DNA of 7,286 bases from Promethearchaeota archaeon (GTDB taxonomy: Archaea > Asgardarchaeota > Lokiarchaeia > Sigynarchaeales > SOKP01), in NCBI GenBank assembly GCA_019057975.1, contig JAHLWJ010000222.1, positions 1 to 7,286 of the forward strand. The letters run 5' to 3'. Shown in pieces: positions 1 through 6,533 of the stretch. Both the position numbers and the translations under genes were made by a program. Positions within the stretch are counted from its first letter, which is position 1; the number at the start of each line of letters is the position of its first letter. The notes beneath the pieces were generated by a model. That model worked only from the letters and a program-made list of their open reading frames with translations. It was not told where the DNA came from and made no database searches.

Positions 1-16
1 TTTTTCACAATTTTTT

Positions 17-73
17 CTTGATAATGGACAAAGTTATATAAATCATCTTTGACAAATTTTTTTATTATCAAAG
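17..73 (+). repeat. Promoter/operator-like repeat, copy A
   Basis: First of four copies of a shared element. It has a TTGATAA box at 18-24, the core AAAGTTATATAAAT, and a second box TTGACAA at 49-55, exactly 31 bp from the first. CTTTGACAA (47-55) and TTATCAAAG (65-73) form an inverted repeat with one mismatch. Counted by eye, 1-73 matches 6614-6686 at 68 of 73 positions. The orientation given is that of the TATATAAAT reading. A TATA-like core between paired boxes suggests a regulated promoter, but no gene starts directly downstream. Function is inferred. Confidence 0.7.
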
Positions 74-88
74 AAATGCCAAATAAAT

Positions 89-166
89 TTTGATAAAGGA
101 TAAAGTTATATAAATTGCCTTTGATAAGACTTTTGTTATCAAAATAAATAACTATTTATTTTGATA
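89..166 (+). repeat. Promoter/operator-like repeat, copy B
   Basis: Second copy, in tandem 72 bp after copy A. Boxes are TTGATAA at 90-96 and 121-127, again 31 bp apart around AAAGTTATATAAAT. TTTGATAA (120-127) and TTATCAAA (136-143) are a perfect 8-bp inverted repeat with an 8-nt loop. Positions 89-133 match 6343-6387 (copy C) at 43 of 45. The right tail (136-166) resembles the right tail of copy D instead. What follows is a gene remnant rather than an intact gene. Confidence 0.7.
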
Positions 167-224
167 GTTAATCTTATATTTTATTTAATCTATATGAAAA
201 TTATTAAGATTTTTAATTTATTTT

Positions 225-341
225 ATTAAATTAGTATTTCCTCTCATTTTCTGTTTATTTCCAGCATTAATAACTGTAATTTTAGGTCCAGCTGTTATAG
301 GATCACTCCCTATATTAATGGAAACTTTCCTTGGTAGATAG
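225..341 (+). pseudogene. C-terminal remnant of a TadC / type II secretion F-like membrane protein
   Basis: The frame ending at the TAG at 339-341 reads a hydrophobic tail beginning KLVFPLIFCLFP, followed by ALITVILGPAVIG. This is very like the final transmembrane segment of TadC/GspF-superfamily inner-membrane proteins of Tad pilus systems, which typically end in (K/V)KLxFPLxFCxFPAL...ILGPA. The frame is open only from 198, just after a TGA at 195-197. The residues before about 225 do not look like the charged stretch that precedes this segment in intact TadC, and there is no plausible start. About 38 codons remain of a protein normally near 300 residues. The break lies just right of repeat copies A and B, so a deletion or insertion at the repeat is likely. 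It converges on the DUF3160 gene. The family match rests on motif memory, not a search. Confidence 0.6.
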
Positions 342-386
342 AAGTTAAATACGAACTATATAAAATAAAGGTTATTCACTTTTAAA

Positions 387-3113
387 TTACTCTGAAAAGG
401 TTTTAATCCATTCTGGTTCTAGTGGTGTTTTCTTATCTAACATCTCTCTCCAAGCTTCATCTGTTAACCTATTATCCATTGGTTGTTTAAATTCATAATA
501 ACTGAATATTGGTCCAACACCTACTAAAATGTGCCCTTCTGGAAGCTTATAGGCTACAACCAAGGTTTTTATATAACCCACACCTTCTTCTAAAACTTTC
601 TTTGTATTGCCATCTGTATGAACATCAGCTACTAAAGTAGTTTTGAATATTTCAGGATTAACAATTGGGGGAAAGTCATCTCCTCCTGCGATATAACTTA
701 TTAAACCTTCTGAAATTTCACCAAAATTTTTAATAAAATCATATTCATCTTTAGTTAGAGGTTTATTCTCTAATTCTTTTTTAGAAATCTCCAATAATCT
801 ATTTATTATGTCAGAGAATCTATTTAGAGAATTGCCTATTTTTAATCTTGCAAATTCCTTTGGTGGAAGTAATCTTTTTAGTCCTTTATTAGTAATTTCT
901 GTTAAAGTCAAAAGGCGAGCATAAAATTCTGGAACTGGCTCAACATAACCTACAATTGGTGGCATCTCCCCATTTCCCCTTTCAGCCATAGTATAACTCT
1001 GTTTCACATATAAGATAGTGTCATGTCTTAGCTCAGTCCAGGAAGCTAAAGCTGTATTCAATTCCTTATCTTGCCAGGGTTCAGTTTGCATAAAGGTCTG
1101 ATATCCTTCACCAAATTCAACCAACAAAGATTTCAAAACATAAAGCCAATTTAAATAAAGATTTTTAAACCATTCTTCAGTTGATAGAGAATCTACTTCT
1201 ACTTTTAATTCAGAAAATTTCTTTTCGTAATCTGAATATTTTGTATCTCCTAAACTTTCTAAAATTTCTTTTGCCCTGTCTGAACCAAGAAGAGCCATGA
1301 TGTCCAATCCACGAGGAAAACCTCTTACCTCTCTTGATGCTGGTGATGGACAAGTTTCTACATCAGTCTTAACCCAGGTGAAGGGACGATTTTCCCTAAA
1401 TTCGGGATAGTTATCATCCCAGGTAAATGTGAAAGGTTTTTCTTCAGTAGGTAAAAGAATTTCTGGACCTGTATATTCACCTGAGTAAGGAGAAACTATT
1501 TCCGAAAATAGATATGAATCTAAGGTAAATCTCTGCCCCATTAATCTGAATCCCTTTGTTTTTTCTAATAACTTTTTTGCTTGTACTTTTAGCTCCTGTA
1601 TTTCTTCATCAGACAAAGGAGGACATGGCATTAACAATTTGCATTCTCCTAATCCTGAATAAATTTTTGGATTGTAAGGCAGATCCAAAAGTATGTCTCT
1701 AATATCTGGATATTTCTCTTCAAACTCTTGTAAAGTTATTTTTTCCTCAAATAAACTCTTCAAAGCATCACTATATTCATAGGGACCCAGATCATCAGAA
1801 AAACCAACAAAGAAACTAGTAATAGAATAAATTCTTTGCCATTTTTGTTGAATATTTTGACTTTCTAAAAAATTCTTAGTTATTAAACTAGCTTGAAGAG
1901 TCTGAATCTTGGAATCATATTCAGAAATAATTCCATTAATTGTACATAAAGATTCTCCCTTTGACAGTTCTGGAGAACCTTTAATTAAAGATGTCATTCT
2001 TCCATACCACATCAATGCTTTAAAGTAATTTTTGAGTTTTTCAGATTTAGTATAATGACCTCTTGGAACATATTGTGAGTAGTCCTCTTTATAGATAAAA
2101 ATTGGAGAGTATTCCCAACCTTCATGTTTTTCAATTAACTCAATTTCTTTATTAACTTCTGATTTAACAAAATCTGGAATATCTAAGCTATATTTTCTGA
2201 AATCTGTCTCACTAAAGTATTTAAAACTAATATTTTCTCCATATTGGTCTTTCATTTGTTTTATCATCTCTTCACAAAAGTCAGCTGGTATCTCTGAAGT
2301 GCAATATTCCTCTTTTAGAGTTTCATCACTCATTATTTGATTTTCCTTTGGTCTGAGTAATTCCAGTGCTACTGACAAATATGTAATATTTCTTCTGGCA
2401 GCTTCCTTTAAATCCCCATTAGCTTCATTGTATTGACTAATTGATTTATTTAACAATTCTTCACTTAATTCCCATATATCACTGTAAAAGAGATCTCTTT
2501 CCAACTTCATTAGTGTAGTGTCAAAAAAGATGTGGTAATAATGAAGAAGACTATCAGTTGTTATAAAAATTGGAAGATCCTTATCTTTTATAACTTGATA
2601 ATAAGCTGCAAAATCATCCTTTGGAGAAGCTTCCCTGCTTGAATCCAAAAGATATACTCCGGATTCAGCAATATCTTTTGGTGTAGAAATAGCCACAAAG
2701 CCATTATTCTTTAAAATAGTTTGAGCTTTAGAGCTAATCTGGATTTTTCCAGAAAATTCCTGATAATTAGAAATGTCTTCAGTCTTAAGAGGGAGATTAT
2801 ATTCAGGAATTTTTGGAGTAAAATCTATTTTTTCCAAAATGATATCTTCCAGACTAATCAGATTTTTTGTAAAAGCAGCTTCAACGGGTGTTGGAGAAAC
2901 AGTAGTTTCTGTAGCTGGAGGTTGTTCAGTAGTAACTTCTTCCTCTTCAGTTGGTGATGGTTGAGTAATTACTTCCTTTCTCTTAGAACAAGAAATCCCA
3001 CCAATTAAACCAGCTAAAATAATGATAATTGTAATGATGGCTATTAAAATAATAAAATTTATTTTAACAAAACCGTATATTTTTTTTATTTGCTTTAGAA
3101 ATTTTGTCTTCAT
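387..3113 (-). CDS. DUF3160 family membrane-anchored extracytoplasmic protein
   Basis: A 908-residue protein with a short basic cytoplasmic start (residues 1-17), one transmembrane helix or uncleaved signal (about 18-41), a low-complexity Pro/Thr/Glu linker (about 48-80), and then a large mostly helical domain. The segment FITTDSLLHYYHIFFD at about 183-198 is a hallmark of DUF3160. Conserved-looking blocks follow: LRHDTILY near 695-702, MAERGNGEMPP near 709-719, VADVHTD near 828-834 and a VGVGPIFSYYEF block near 864-875. The family has no established function; the anchor and linker indicate a cell-surface or periplasmic location. Cys42 follows the helix, but the residues before it do not form a proper lipobox, so it is probably not a lipoprotein. 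The start is supported by GAGG (plus-strand complement 3119-3122) five nucleotides before ATG. It lies 128 bp downstream of the Memo/CapA gene on the same strand, so co-transcription is possible. I see no clear promoter or terminator of its own. Confidence 0.85.
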   Translation of the reverse strand: MKTKFLKQIKKIYGFVKINFIILIAIITIIIILAGLIGGISCSKRKEVITQPSPTEEEEVTTEQPPATETTVSPTPVEAAFTKNLISLEDIILEKIDFTPKIPEYNLPLKTEDISNYQEFSGKIQISSKAQTILKNNGFVAISTPKDIAESGVYLLDSSREASPKDDFAAYYQVIKDKDLPIFITTDSLLHYYHIFFDTTLMKLERDLFYSDIWELSEELLNKSISQYNEANGDLKEAARRNITYLSVALELLRPKENQIMSDETLKEEYCTSEIPADFCEEMIKQMKDQYGENISFKYFSETDFRKYSLDIPDFVKSEVNKEIELIEKHEGWEYSPIFIYKEDYSQYVPRGHYTKSEKLKNYFKALMWYGRMTSLIKGSPELSKGESLCTINGIISEYDSKIQTLQASLITKNFLESQNIQQKWQRIYSITSFFVGFSDDLGPYEYSDALKSLFEEKITLQEFEEKYPDIRDILLDLPYNPKIYSGLGECKLLMPCPPLSDEEIQELKVQAKKLLEKTKGFRLMGQRFTLDSYLFSEIVSPYSGEYTGPEILLPTEEKPFTFTWDDNYPEFRENRPFTWVKTDVETCPSPASREVRGFPRGLDIMALLGSDRAKEILESLGDTKYSDYEKKFSELKVEVDSLSTEEWFKNLYLNWLYVLKSLLVEFGEGYQTFMQTEPWQDKELNTALASWTELRHDTILYVKQSYTMAERGNGEMPPIVGYVEPVPEFYARLLTLTEITNKGLKRLLPPKEFARLKIGNSLNRFSDIINRLLEISKKELENKPLTKDEYDFIKNFGEISEGLISYIAGGDDFPPIVNPEIFKTTLVADVHTDGNTKKVLEEGVGYIKTLVVAYKLPEGHILVGVGPIFSYYEFKQPMDNRLTDEAWREMLDKKTPLEPEWIKTFSE

Positions 3114-3241
3114 TTTAACCTCAAAAGATATCTACTCTTTAGCCTTTAATTTCTATGAAAAACTGTTTATTTTGTTAGTTTTATTTATTTATTCTGGAAT
3201 TTTAACATTTTTTAATAATTTGAAATATTTATTTTTATCAT
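3114..3241. other. AT-rich spacer between the two minus-strand genes
   Basis: This 128-bp gap holds the DUF3160 ribosome binding site at its left end. I find no GC-rich hairpin with a T-run and no convincing -35/-10 pair on the minus strand. It is therefore undecided whether the DUF3160 gene is transcribed from its own promoter or by read-through from the upstream gene. Confidence 0.4.
3118..3122 (-). promoter_or_regulatory. Shine-Dalgarno site of the DUF3160 gene
   Basis: The minus strand reads GAGGTTAAAATG, a GAGG core five nucleotides before the ATG at 3113. This fixes the start ahead of the transmembrane segment and is consistent with bacterial-type initiation. Confidence 0.6.
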
Positions 3242-5017
3242 TCAATTTCTATTGTGCTCAATAATACCATTCTCTATTTGACTAAGCAATTGCGAAGAAC
3301 TTCTTAAAGCTAATTCTCTAAGAAATTCACCTGCTTCTTTCTTCTTCATTAAAGAAGGCTGGCTTAAATAGCTTTTAATAGGGAAAATTCTATAAATAAG
3401 TTTGGTGGGATAAATTTCTAATCCAACTATCAATCCCTGTTGAGTTTCTTCCAAAAAGTTTTGATCAAAAATAAAATTTCCCAAGGAATAAAAAATTAAT
3501 TTCCCTTTATATTCCTCTATTTCTTGAACAACATGAGGATGAGAACCAATTATTAAATATGAACCAGCATCAATTATCTGATGAGCTAATTTTTGTTGAG
3601 AAAGTGAACTTTTAGTTTGATATTCCTCCCCCCAATGACAAATTACAATCAAAAATTTTTCAGGATTTGATTTTCTTACCATTCTTATAATTTCAATAAT
3701 CTTTTCATTAGAACAACTGAAAGGAAATATTTTATTAAAAGCTAAGTAAATTATATTATCTTTCTCAAACAAAAAATCCTCATCACATTTTATAGGATTT
3801 CCAGCAAAATTAATGTTTGCTTTTTTTAAAAATTCTTTAGTTTCTTTAAAACCATCTTCACCCATATCAAAAGTATGATTATTGGCTAAAGAAAGTAAAT
3901 TAAAGTTAGAAAAAGCAAGTCCCCTAATTACATTGGATGAGAAAGCAAATTTCAATGAATTATCTGAAAAATTTGGGGGGTTCTCTACAATTGGTCCTTC
4001 TAAATTTCCAACTAAAGTATCAACTCCTCTTAAAACTTGACTGATTTTTTTAAAGGGATAAAAAACACTATTTTTTAAAATTAGTTTTTCAACTTCCCTA
4101 TCCAACATAATATCACCAACAAACAAAATTGTTTTTCCATCGAAATTTTTAATTTCTTTGCTTTCTTTTATACTTCCCTTCTCAAAAACAACACTAAAAT
4201 ATGAAGTTGTTTCTTCTGAAGGACTCTTTTTGAAAAAATCAGAAGAATTTTTATTATGAGCAATAATTCTATAAAATTCATTCTCTTGTAATTTGGCAAA
4301 TAACCTTGCTCCATATAAACATTGCCAACAATCTACTTCTAAATTTTTGAAATTTTTGTCCTCAAAATTTAATAAAACTCTAATGCTTTTTACATCATGA
4401 AATTCAGCAACTTTTTTAGGTAGATAATGAGAAAAATCAACACTTGCTATAATTATTGTTTGAGGTGAACTATAAATATTTATTGTCTCTATAAGTTCTA
4501 TTATTTGCTCTTCAGTAATTTCTGAGGGTATTAAAATTGGTAAAACTTTGGTGTCTGGAAAATATTTTTCAATATAAGGTAGTAAATTGGTTATTCCGTG
4601 TTCTAAAGAAACAAAAGAATTATTAAAAACCAGTTTAGTTTTATTTGATAAATTTTCTAAAAGAATATTATCAACTTTAAGGCCATTAAATTCTTCAGTT
4701 TTAGAATCAAGAGTAATAAATGATTTTTCTCTGGAAATATTACCACTTTTAAAATGATCTGGACTTAATAAAATAATCGTCTTGGGATTTTCTTTTGAAG
4801 AAAGATGTTCAAAGAAATCTTGAACTATTTCCTTTGCTAATAAATGATGTGGAACTACACCACTTGCTATAAGAGATTGAGTGTTATGTTCTACGTTCTC
4901 TTTATTAGATAGATTATTTAAATACCATACTCCACTAATAATTCCAGCTGTCAAAAGGATTATTAGTAATACAATTAGGGTAGTAAATTTAGATTTATTG
5001 CCTATATTAATACTCAT
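3242..5017 (-). CDS. Membrane-anchored AmmeMemoRadiSam protein B (Memo-like) + CapA metallophosphatase fusion
   Basis: A 591-residue protein with an N-terminal transmembrane anchor (about 12-32) and two catalytic-type domains. Residues about 50-280 match the Memo / AmmeMemoRadiSam system protein B family: GVVPHHLLA (53-61), LLSPDHF (83-89), LEHGITNLLP (138-147), VLPILIP (158-164), ASVDFSHYLP (191-200) and a Cys-rich DCWQCLYGAR (229-238). These supply the His and Cys residues expected at the Memo metal site. Residues about 295-550 match the CapA calcineurin-like domain with all its metal-binding motifs: GDIMLDR (301-307), NLEGP (338-342), ANNHTFDMG (378-386), CHWGEEY (460-466), GSHPHVVQ (491-498) and SLGNFIFD (511-518). 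CapA-type proteins act in capsule or poly-gamma-glutamate metabolism, but the substrate here is unknown. A TAA directly upstream in frame limits the start. There is no clear ribosome binding site, so initiation may be leaderless. The domain calls are strong; joint function is inference. Confidence 0.88.
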   Translation of the reverse strand: MSINIGNKSKFTTLIVLLIILLTAGIISGVWYLNNLSNKENVEHNTQSLIASGVVPHHLLAKEIVQDFFEHLSSKENPKTIILLSPDHFKSGNISREKSFITLDSKTEEFNGLKVDNILLENLSNKTKLVFNNSFVSLEHGITNLLPYIEKYFPDTKVLPILIPSEITEEQIIELIETINIYSSPQTIIIASVDFSHYLPKKVAEFHDVKSIRVLLNFEDKNFKNLEVDCWQCLYGARLFAKLQENEFYRIIAHNKNSSDFFKKSPSEETTSYFSVVFEKGSIKESKEIKNFDGKTILFVGDIMLDREVEKLILKNSVFYPFKKISQVLRGVDTLVGNLEGPIVENPPNFSDNSLKFAFSSNVIRGLAFSNFNLLSLANNHTFDMGEDGFKETKEFLKKANINFAGNPIKCDEDFLFEKDNIIYLAFNKIFPFSCSNEKIIEIIRMVRKSNPEKFLIVICHWGEEYQTKSSLSQQKLAHQIIDAGSYLIIGSHPHVVQEIEEYKGKLIFYSLGNFIFDQNFLEETQQGLIVGLEIYPTKLIYRIFPIKSYLSQPSLMKKKEAGEFLRELALRSSSQLLSQIENGIIEHNRN

Positions 5018-5023
5018 CTTTTA

Positions 5024-5052
5024 ATTAGATATTAAAGCATTCCATTTGCCAA
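5024..5052 (-). promoter_or_regulatory. Possible promoter of the Memo/CapA gene (leaderless)
   Basis: On the minus strand TTGGCA (plus coordinates 5047-5052) is followed after 17 bp by TCTAAT (5024-5029). Transcription would begin about at 5017, which is the A of the ATG, and the gene lacks a Shine-Dalgarno sequence. Both facts point to a leaderless transcript. The -10 has two mismatches to consensus, and chance matches are common in AT-rich DNA. Confidence 0.3.
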
Positions 5053-5080
5053 AGAAATAATATCACAAAGAAATAAAAAC

Positions 5081-5109
5081 TTGATAAATTACCAAAAAAG
5101 TACTATATT
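5081..5109 (+). promoter_or_regulatory. Sigma70-type promoter of abiEi
   Basis: TTGATA (5081-5086) and TATATT (5104-5109) are separated by 17 bp. The expected start, about 5115-5117, falls inside the first palindromic operator (5111-5125), so a repressor bound there would block initiation. This leaves a leader of about 110 nt containing the second operator. An alternative -10, TATACT at 5185-5190, overlaps the second operator but lacks a good -35. Confidence 0.5.
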
Positions 5110-5126
5110 ATACTATTAAATAGTAA
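5108..5126. promoter_or_regulatory. Operator-like palindrome 1 upstream of abiEi
   Basis: TACTATT-A-AATAGTA (5111-5125) is a perfect palindrome with 7-bp arms. It lies within a 19-bp sequence (5108-5126) that is repeated exactly at 5183-5201. AbiEi proteins are known to repress their own promoter by binding inverted repeats, so this is the natural operator candidate. It starts one base after the proposed -10 element. Confidence 0.6.
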
Positions 5127-5182
5127 TAAATAGATAAAAAATGGAAGTAAAAGGTATGTAAAAATACCACTCTGTCGTAATT

Positions 5183-5201
5183 TTATACTATTAAATAGTA
5201 A
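5183..5201. promoter_or_regulatory. Operator-like palindrome 2 upstream of abiEi
   Basis: An exact 19-bp copy of 5108-5126, with the same 15-bp palindrome at 5186-5200. The centres are 75 bp apart, close to seven helical turns, which places the two sites on the same DNA face and would suit cooperative binding. It sits 26 bp before the abiEi start codon. Confidence 0.6.
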
Positions 5202-5226
5202 AAATTTGTAAAAAAGGGGTAGTAAA

Positions 5227-6003
5227 ATGGCACTTCCAAAATTTTACAGAGAACTTTATTCCAAAAAAATATTTACATTCTCGGAATTTAAAGAAAAATT
5301 CGGGAGAGAATACAGTGAAAATTATCTCCGTAAAAGGTTAAACGATTTACTTAACTCTGGCTATTTGGGAAAGGTAAAACCGGGGTTATACTATATAATA
5401 CCTCAGGGAACAAGCAAAGAGGAGTATATTGTAGACAAATTTCTTGTAGCAAGTAAACTTTCTAAGAACGCTCTAATAGGATATCATTCAGCATTAGAAC
5501 TTCATGGGGCAGCTTATTCTCCATCAAAGATAGTGTATATAATAACTGATAGAAGTTTTCGTTCGTTCAAATTTCAGGGAGTAGAGTATCGCTCTGTGAA
5601 GGGAAAGACAAGTTTTGGCAAAACTTTTTTGCTTCGTGAAGGACAAAAACTATCCGTAAGCGATCGGGAAAGAACACTTATAGATGGAATATCTCGCTTG
5701 AAATATTCTGGAGGAGTTGAAGAGTATTTCAAAAGTATAGAGATGTTTCCTTACGTAGATTTTAAAAAGATATTAAAGTATTTGAAAATATACCAAAAAA
5801 AAGTGCTCTATGGGAAAGTTGGATTTATACTTTCCTATTTTACTAAAAAATGGAATTTTCCTGAAAAAGTGAAATCAAAGATTAAAGCCAATTTGAGTAA
5901 AAAGATATATTATCTGACTTCAAGGAAGGAAAAAAATCAACTGAATAAAGAATGGAATTTAATTGTTCCTGTGAGATTAGAAAGCTTAATAAAGGAGCAA
6001 TAA
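5227..6003 (+). CDS. abiEi: AbiEi-type antitoxin and transcriptional autorepressor (type IV toxin-antitoxin)
   Basis: A 258-residue cytoplasmic protein. Residues about 1-60 form a winged helix-turn-helix (FTFSEFKEKFG, then LRKRLNDLLNSGYLGKVKPGLYYI). The following AbiEi domain shows ALIGYHSALELHG (82-94), a VYIITD strand (103-108), RERTLIDGISRLKYSGG (147-163) and VLYGKVGFILSYF (193-205). It ends in NKEWNLIVP, a common end for this family, so it looks full length. AbiEi proteins neutralise the nucleotidyltransferase toxin AbiEii without binding it directly and repress the shared operon. Here AGGGG (5215-5219) lies seven nucleotides before the ATG, and two identical palindromes upstream are probable operators. 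The toxin gene that should follow is almost entirely missing, leaving an orphan antitoxin that may persist as a repressor or protect against related AbiEii toxins. Confidence 0.85.
   Translation: MALPKFYRELYSKKIFTFSEFKEKFGREYSENYLRKRLNDLLNSGYLGKVKPGLYYIIPQGTSKEEYIVDKFLVASKLSKNALIGYHSALELHGAAYSPSKIVYIITDRSFRSFKFQGVEYRSVKGKTSFGKTFLLREGQKLSVSDRERTLIDGISRLKYSGGVEEYFKSIEMFPYVDFKKILKYLKIYQKKVLYGKVGFILSYFTKKWNFPEKVKSKIKANLSKKIYYLTSRKEKNQLNKEWNLIVPVRLESLIKEQ
5992..5997 (+). promoter_or_regulatory. Residual Shine-Dalgarno site of the lost AbiEii toxin
   Basis: AAGGAG overlaps the last codons of abiEi, where the ribosome binding site of a coupled downstream toxin gene would be. No usable start codon in the remnant frame follows it, so the deletion probably removed the sequence just after this site. 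Confidence 0.4.
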
Positions 6004-6175
6004 TTGTTTAGCAAATTCCGAGGAAAAGGAATATGTTAAAAGCTTTTTCAGGGCAGAGTTTAAGCCTGAACTACTTTTTGGAACCTTACTGGATGCCCGA
6101 AAGTTAAAAAGACATCCAATGGTTATCTGGAAGCAAAGACATTTGAAGGAATGGCTTGAAGGAAAAACAAGCTAG
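5993..6175 (+). pseudogene. C-terminal remnant of the AbiEii nucleotidyltransferase toxin
   Basis: Right after abiEi, the frame ending at the TAG at 6173-6175 reads LANSEEKEYVKSFF, then AEFKPELLFG and RHPMVIWKQRHLKEWLEGKTS (broken here into parts). The pattern 'EEK-E-(I/V)-x-x-F...F-x-P-E-L-L-F...HP-x-x-W-K' is typical of the extreme C-terminus of AbiEii/COG2253 toxins, which are usually near 280-300 residues. Only about 55 codons remain. The catalytic nucleotidyltransferase core is gone, and the frame has no start codon before a late internal ATG. Position, strand and family all match the partner expected after AbiEi, so this is an in-place deletion rather than an unrelated fragment. The left breakpoint lies within about 6004-6013. 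It is not expected to make a functional protein. Confidence 0.75.
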
Positions 6176-6342
6176 CAGTTATTTGGGGAAAAATCCAGAC
6201 AATTGTTCCCATTTATGATATGTTCATAATAAGTGAACATACCAAAAATATGAACATGAAAGTCCTGACATTTTAAAATCTTCAAATTGGGAAATCTTTC
6301 CATCTAAACATTTAAGTTTAACTAATCTTCTCTATCCTTCTT
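6176..6342. other. Non-coding stretch with ATGTTCA inverted repeats
   Basis: No convincing gene on either strand. TATGTTCA (6219-6226) and TGAACATA (6234-6241) form a perfect 8-bp inverted repeat with a 7-nt loop, and a third TGAACAT lies at 6251-6257. There is no T-run to make it a terminator. It could be an operator left over from lost DNA. The next element is repeat copy C. Confidence 0.4.
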
Positions 6343-6387
6343 TTTGATAATAGATAAAGTTATATAAATTGCCTTTGATAAGACTTT
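6343..6387 (+). repeat. Promoter/operator-like repeat, copy C
   Basis: Third copy, matching 89-133 at 43 of 45 positions. TTGATAA boxes are at 6344-6350 and 6375-6381, again 31 bp apart around AAAGTTATATAAAT. The right-hand TTATCAAA arm seen in the other copies is absent. Instead the sequence switches at about 6388 into a minus-strand coding scrap, so this copy is truncated at a junction. Confidence 0.7.
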
Positions 6388-6520
6388 GAGTCAATCCCAG
6401 TTTTTCTGCTAATGAAATAATTTTTTTACTTTTAAACTTAAACTCATTTCTCATAGTATACAAAAATTGTATACTTTCAGAAATGGCTTGTAAATTATTT
6501 TCATTATATTTCGTGGAATC
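6388..6520 (-). pseudogene. Coding scrap, possibly from a DUF4143-type AAA ATPase
   Basis: The minus-strand frame is open from 6520 (after a TAA at 6521-6523) down to a TAG at 6332-6334, and its last part runs through repeat copy C. It reads KYNENNLQAISESIQFLYTM, then a basic stretch and KIISLAEKLGLT. A helix followed by 'K-x-(I/L)-x-x-L-A-x-x-L-G-(I/L)' resembles the helix-turn-helix-like segment in the middle of COG1373/DUF4143 ATPases. There is no ATPase core, no start and no full-length context. Identity is uncertain, and a chance open frame is possible. Confidence 0.3.
6455..6475. repeat. Perfect short palindrome with 9-bp arms
   Basis: AGTATACAA (6455-6463) and TTGTATACT (6467-6475) are perfect reverse complements around a three-base AAA centre. 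It lies inside the possible ATPase coding scrap. This is a strong dyad for its length and may be an operator or a hairpin, although local AT-richness raises the chance of coincidence. Confidence 0.6.
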
Positions 6521-6533
6521 TTATACTTCTATC

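Noticed and set aside
2721..2964. Plus-strand open frames of 78 and 63 codons
   Set aside because: They lie antisense to the 5' part of the DUF3160 gene, have low-complexity composition mirroring its linker, and lack ribosome binding sites.
2985..2996. Cys42 of the DUF3160 protein as a lipobox cysteine
   Set aside because: The preceding residues are Gly-Ile-Ser, not the L-(A/S)-(G/A)-C pattern, and the helix is long enough to stay as a membrane anchor.
3022..3264. Plus-strand 80-codon hydrophobic open frame
   Set aside because: Its hydrophobicity is the reverse complement of the DUF3160 transmembrane segment and AT-rich spacer; it has no ribosome binding site or family resemblance.
5153..5168. 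GGTAT/ATACC inverted repeat as a leader attenuator of abiEi
   Set aside because: A 5-bp stem with no T-run or alternative pairing is too weak; the nearby exact 19-bp palindromic repeats explain regulation better.
6172..6303. Minus-strand 43-codon open frame starting at 6303
   Set aside because: It overlaps only the end of the AbiEii remnant, has no ribosome binding site or recognisable motif, and includes the TGAACAT dyads; most likely chance.
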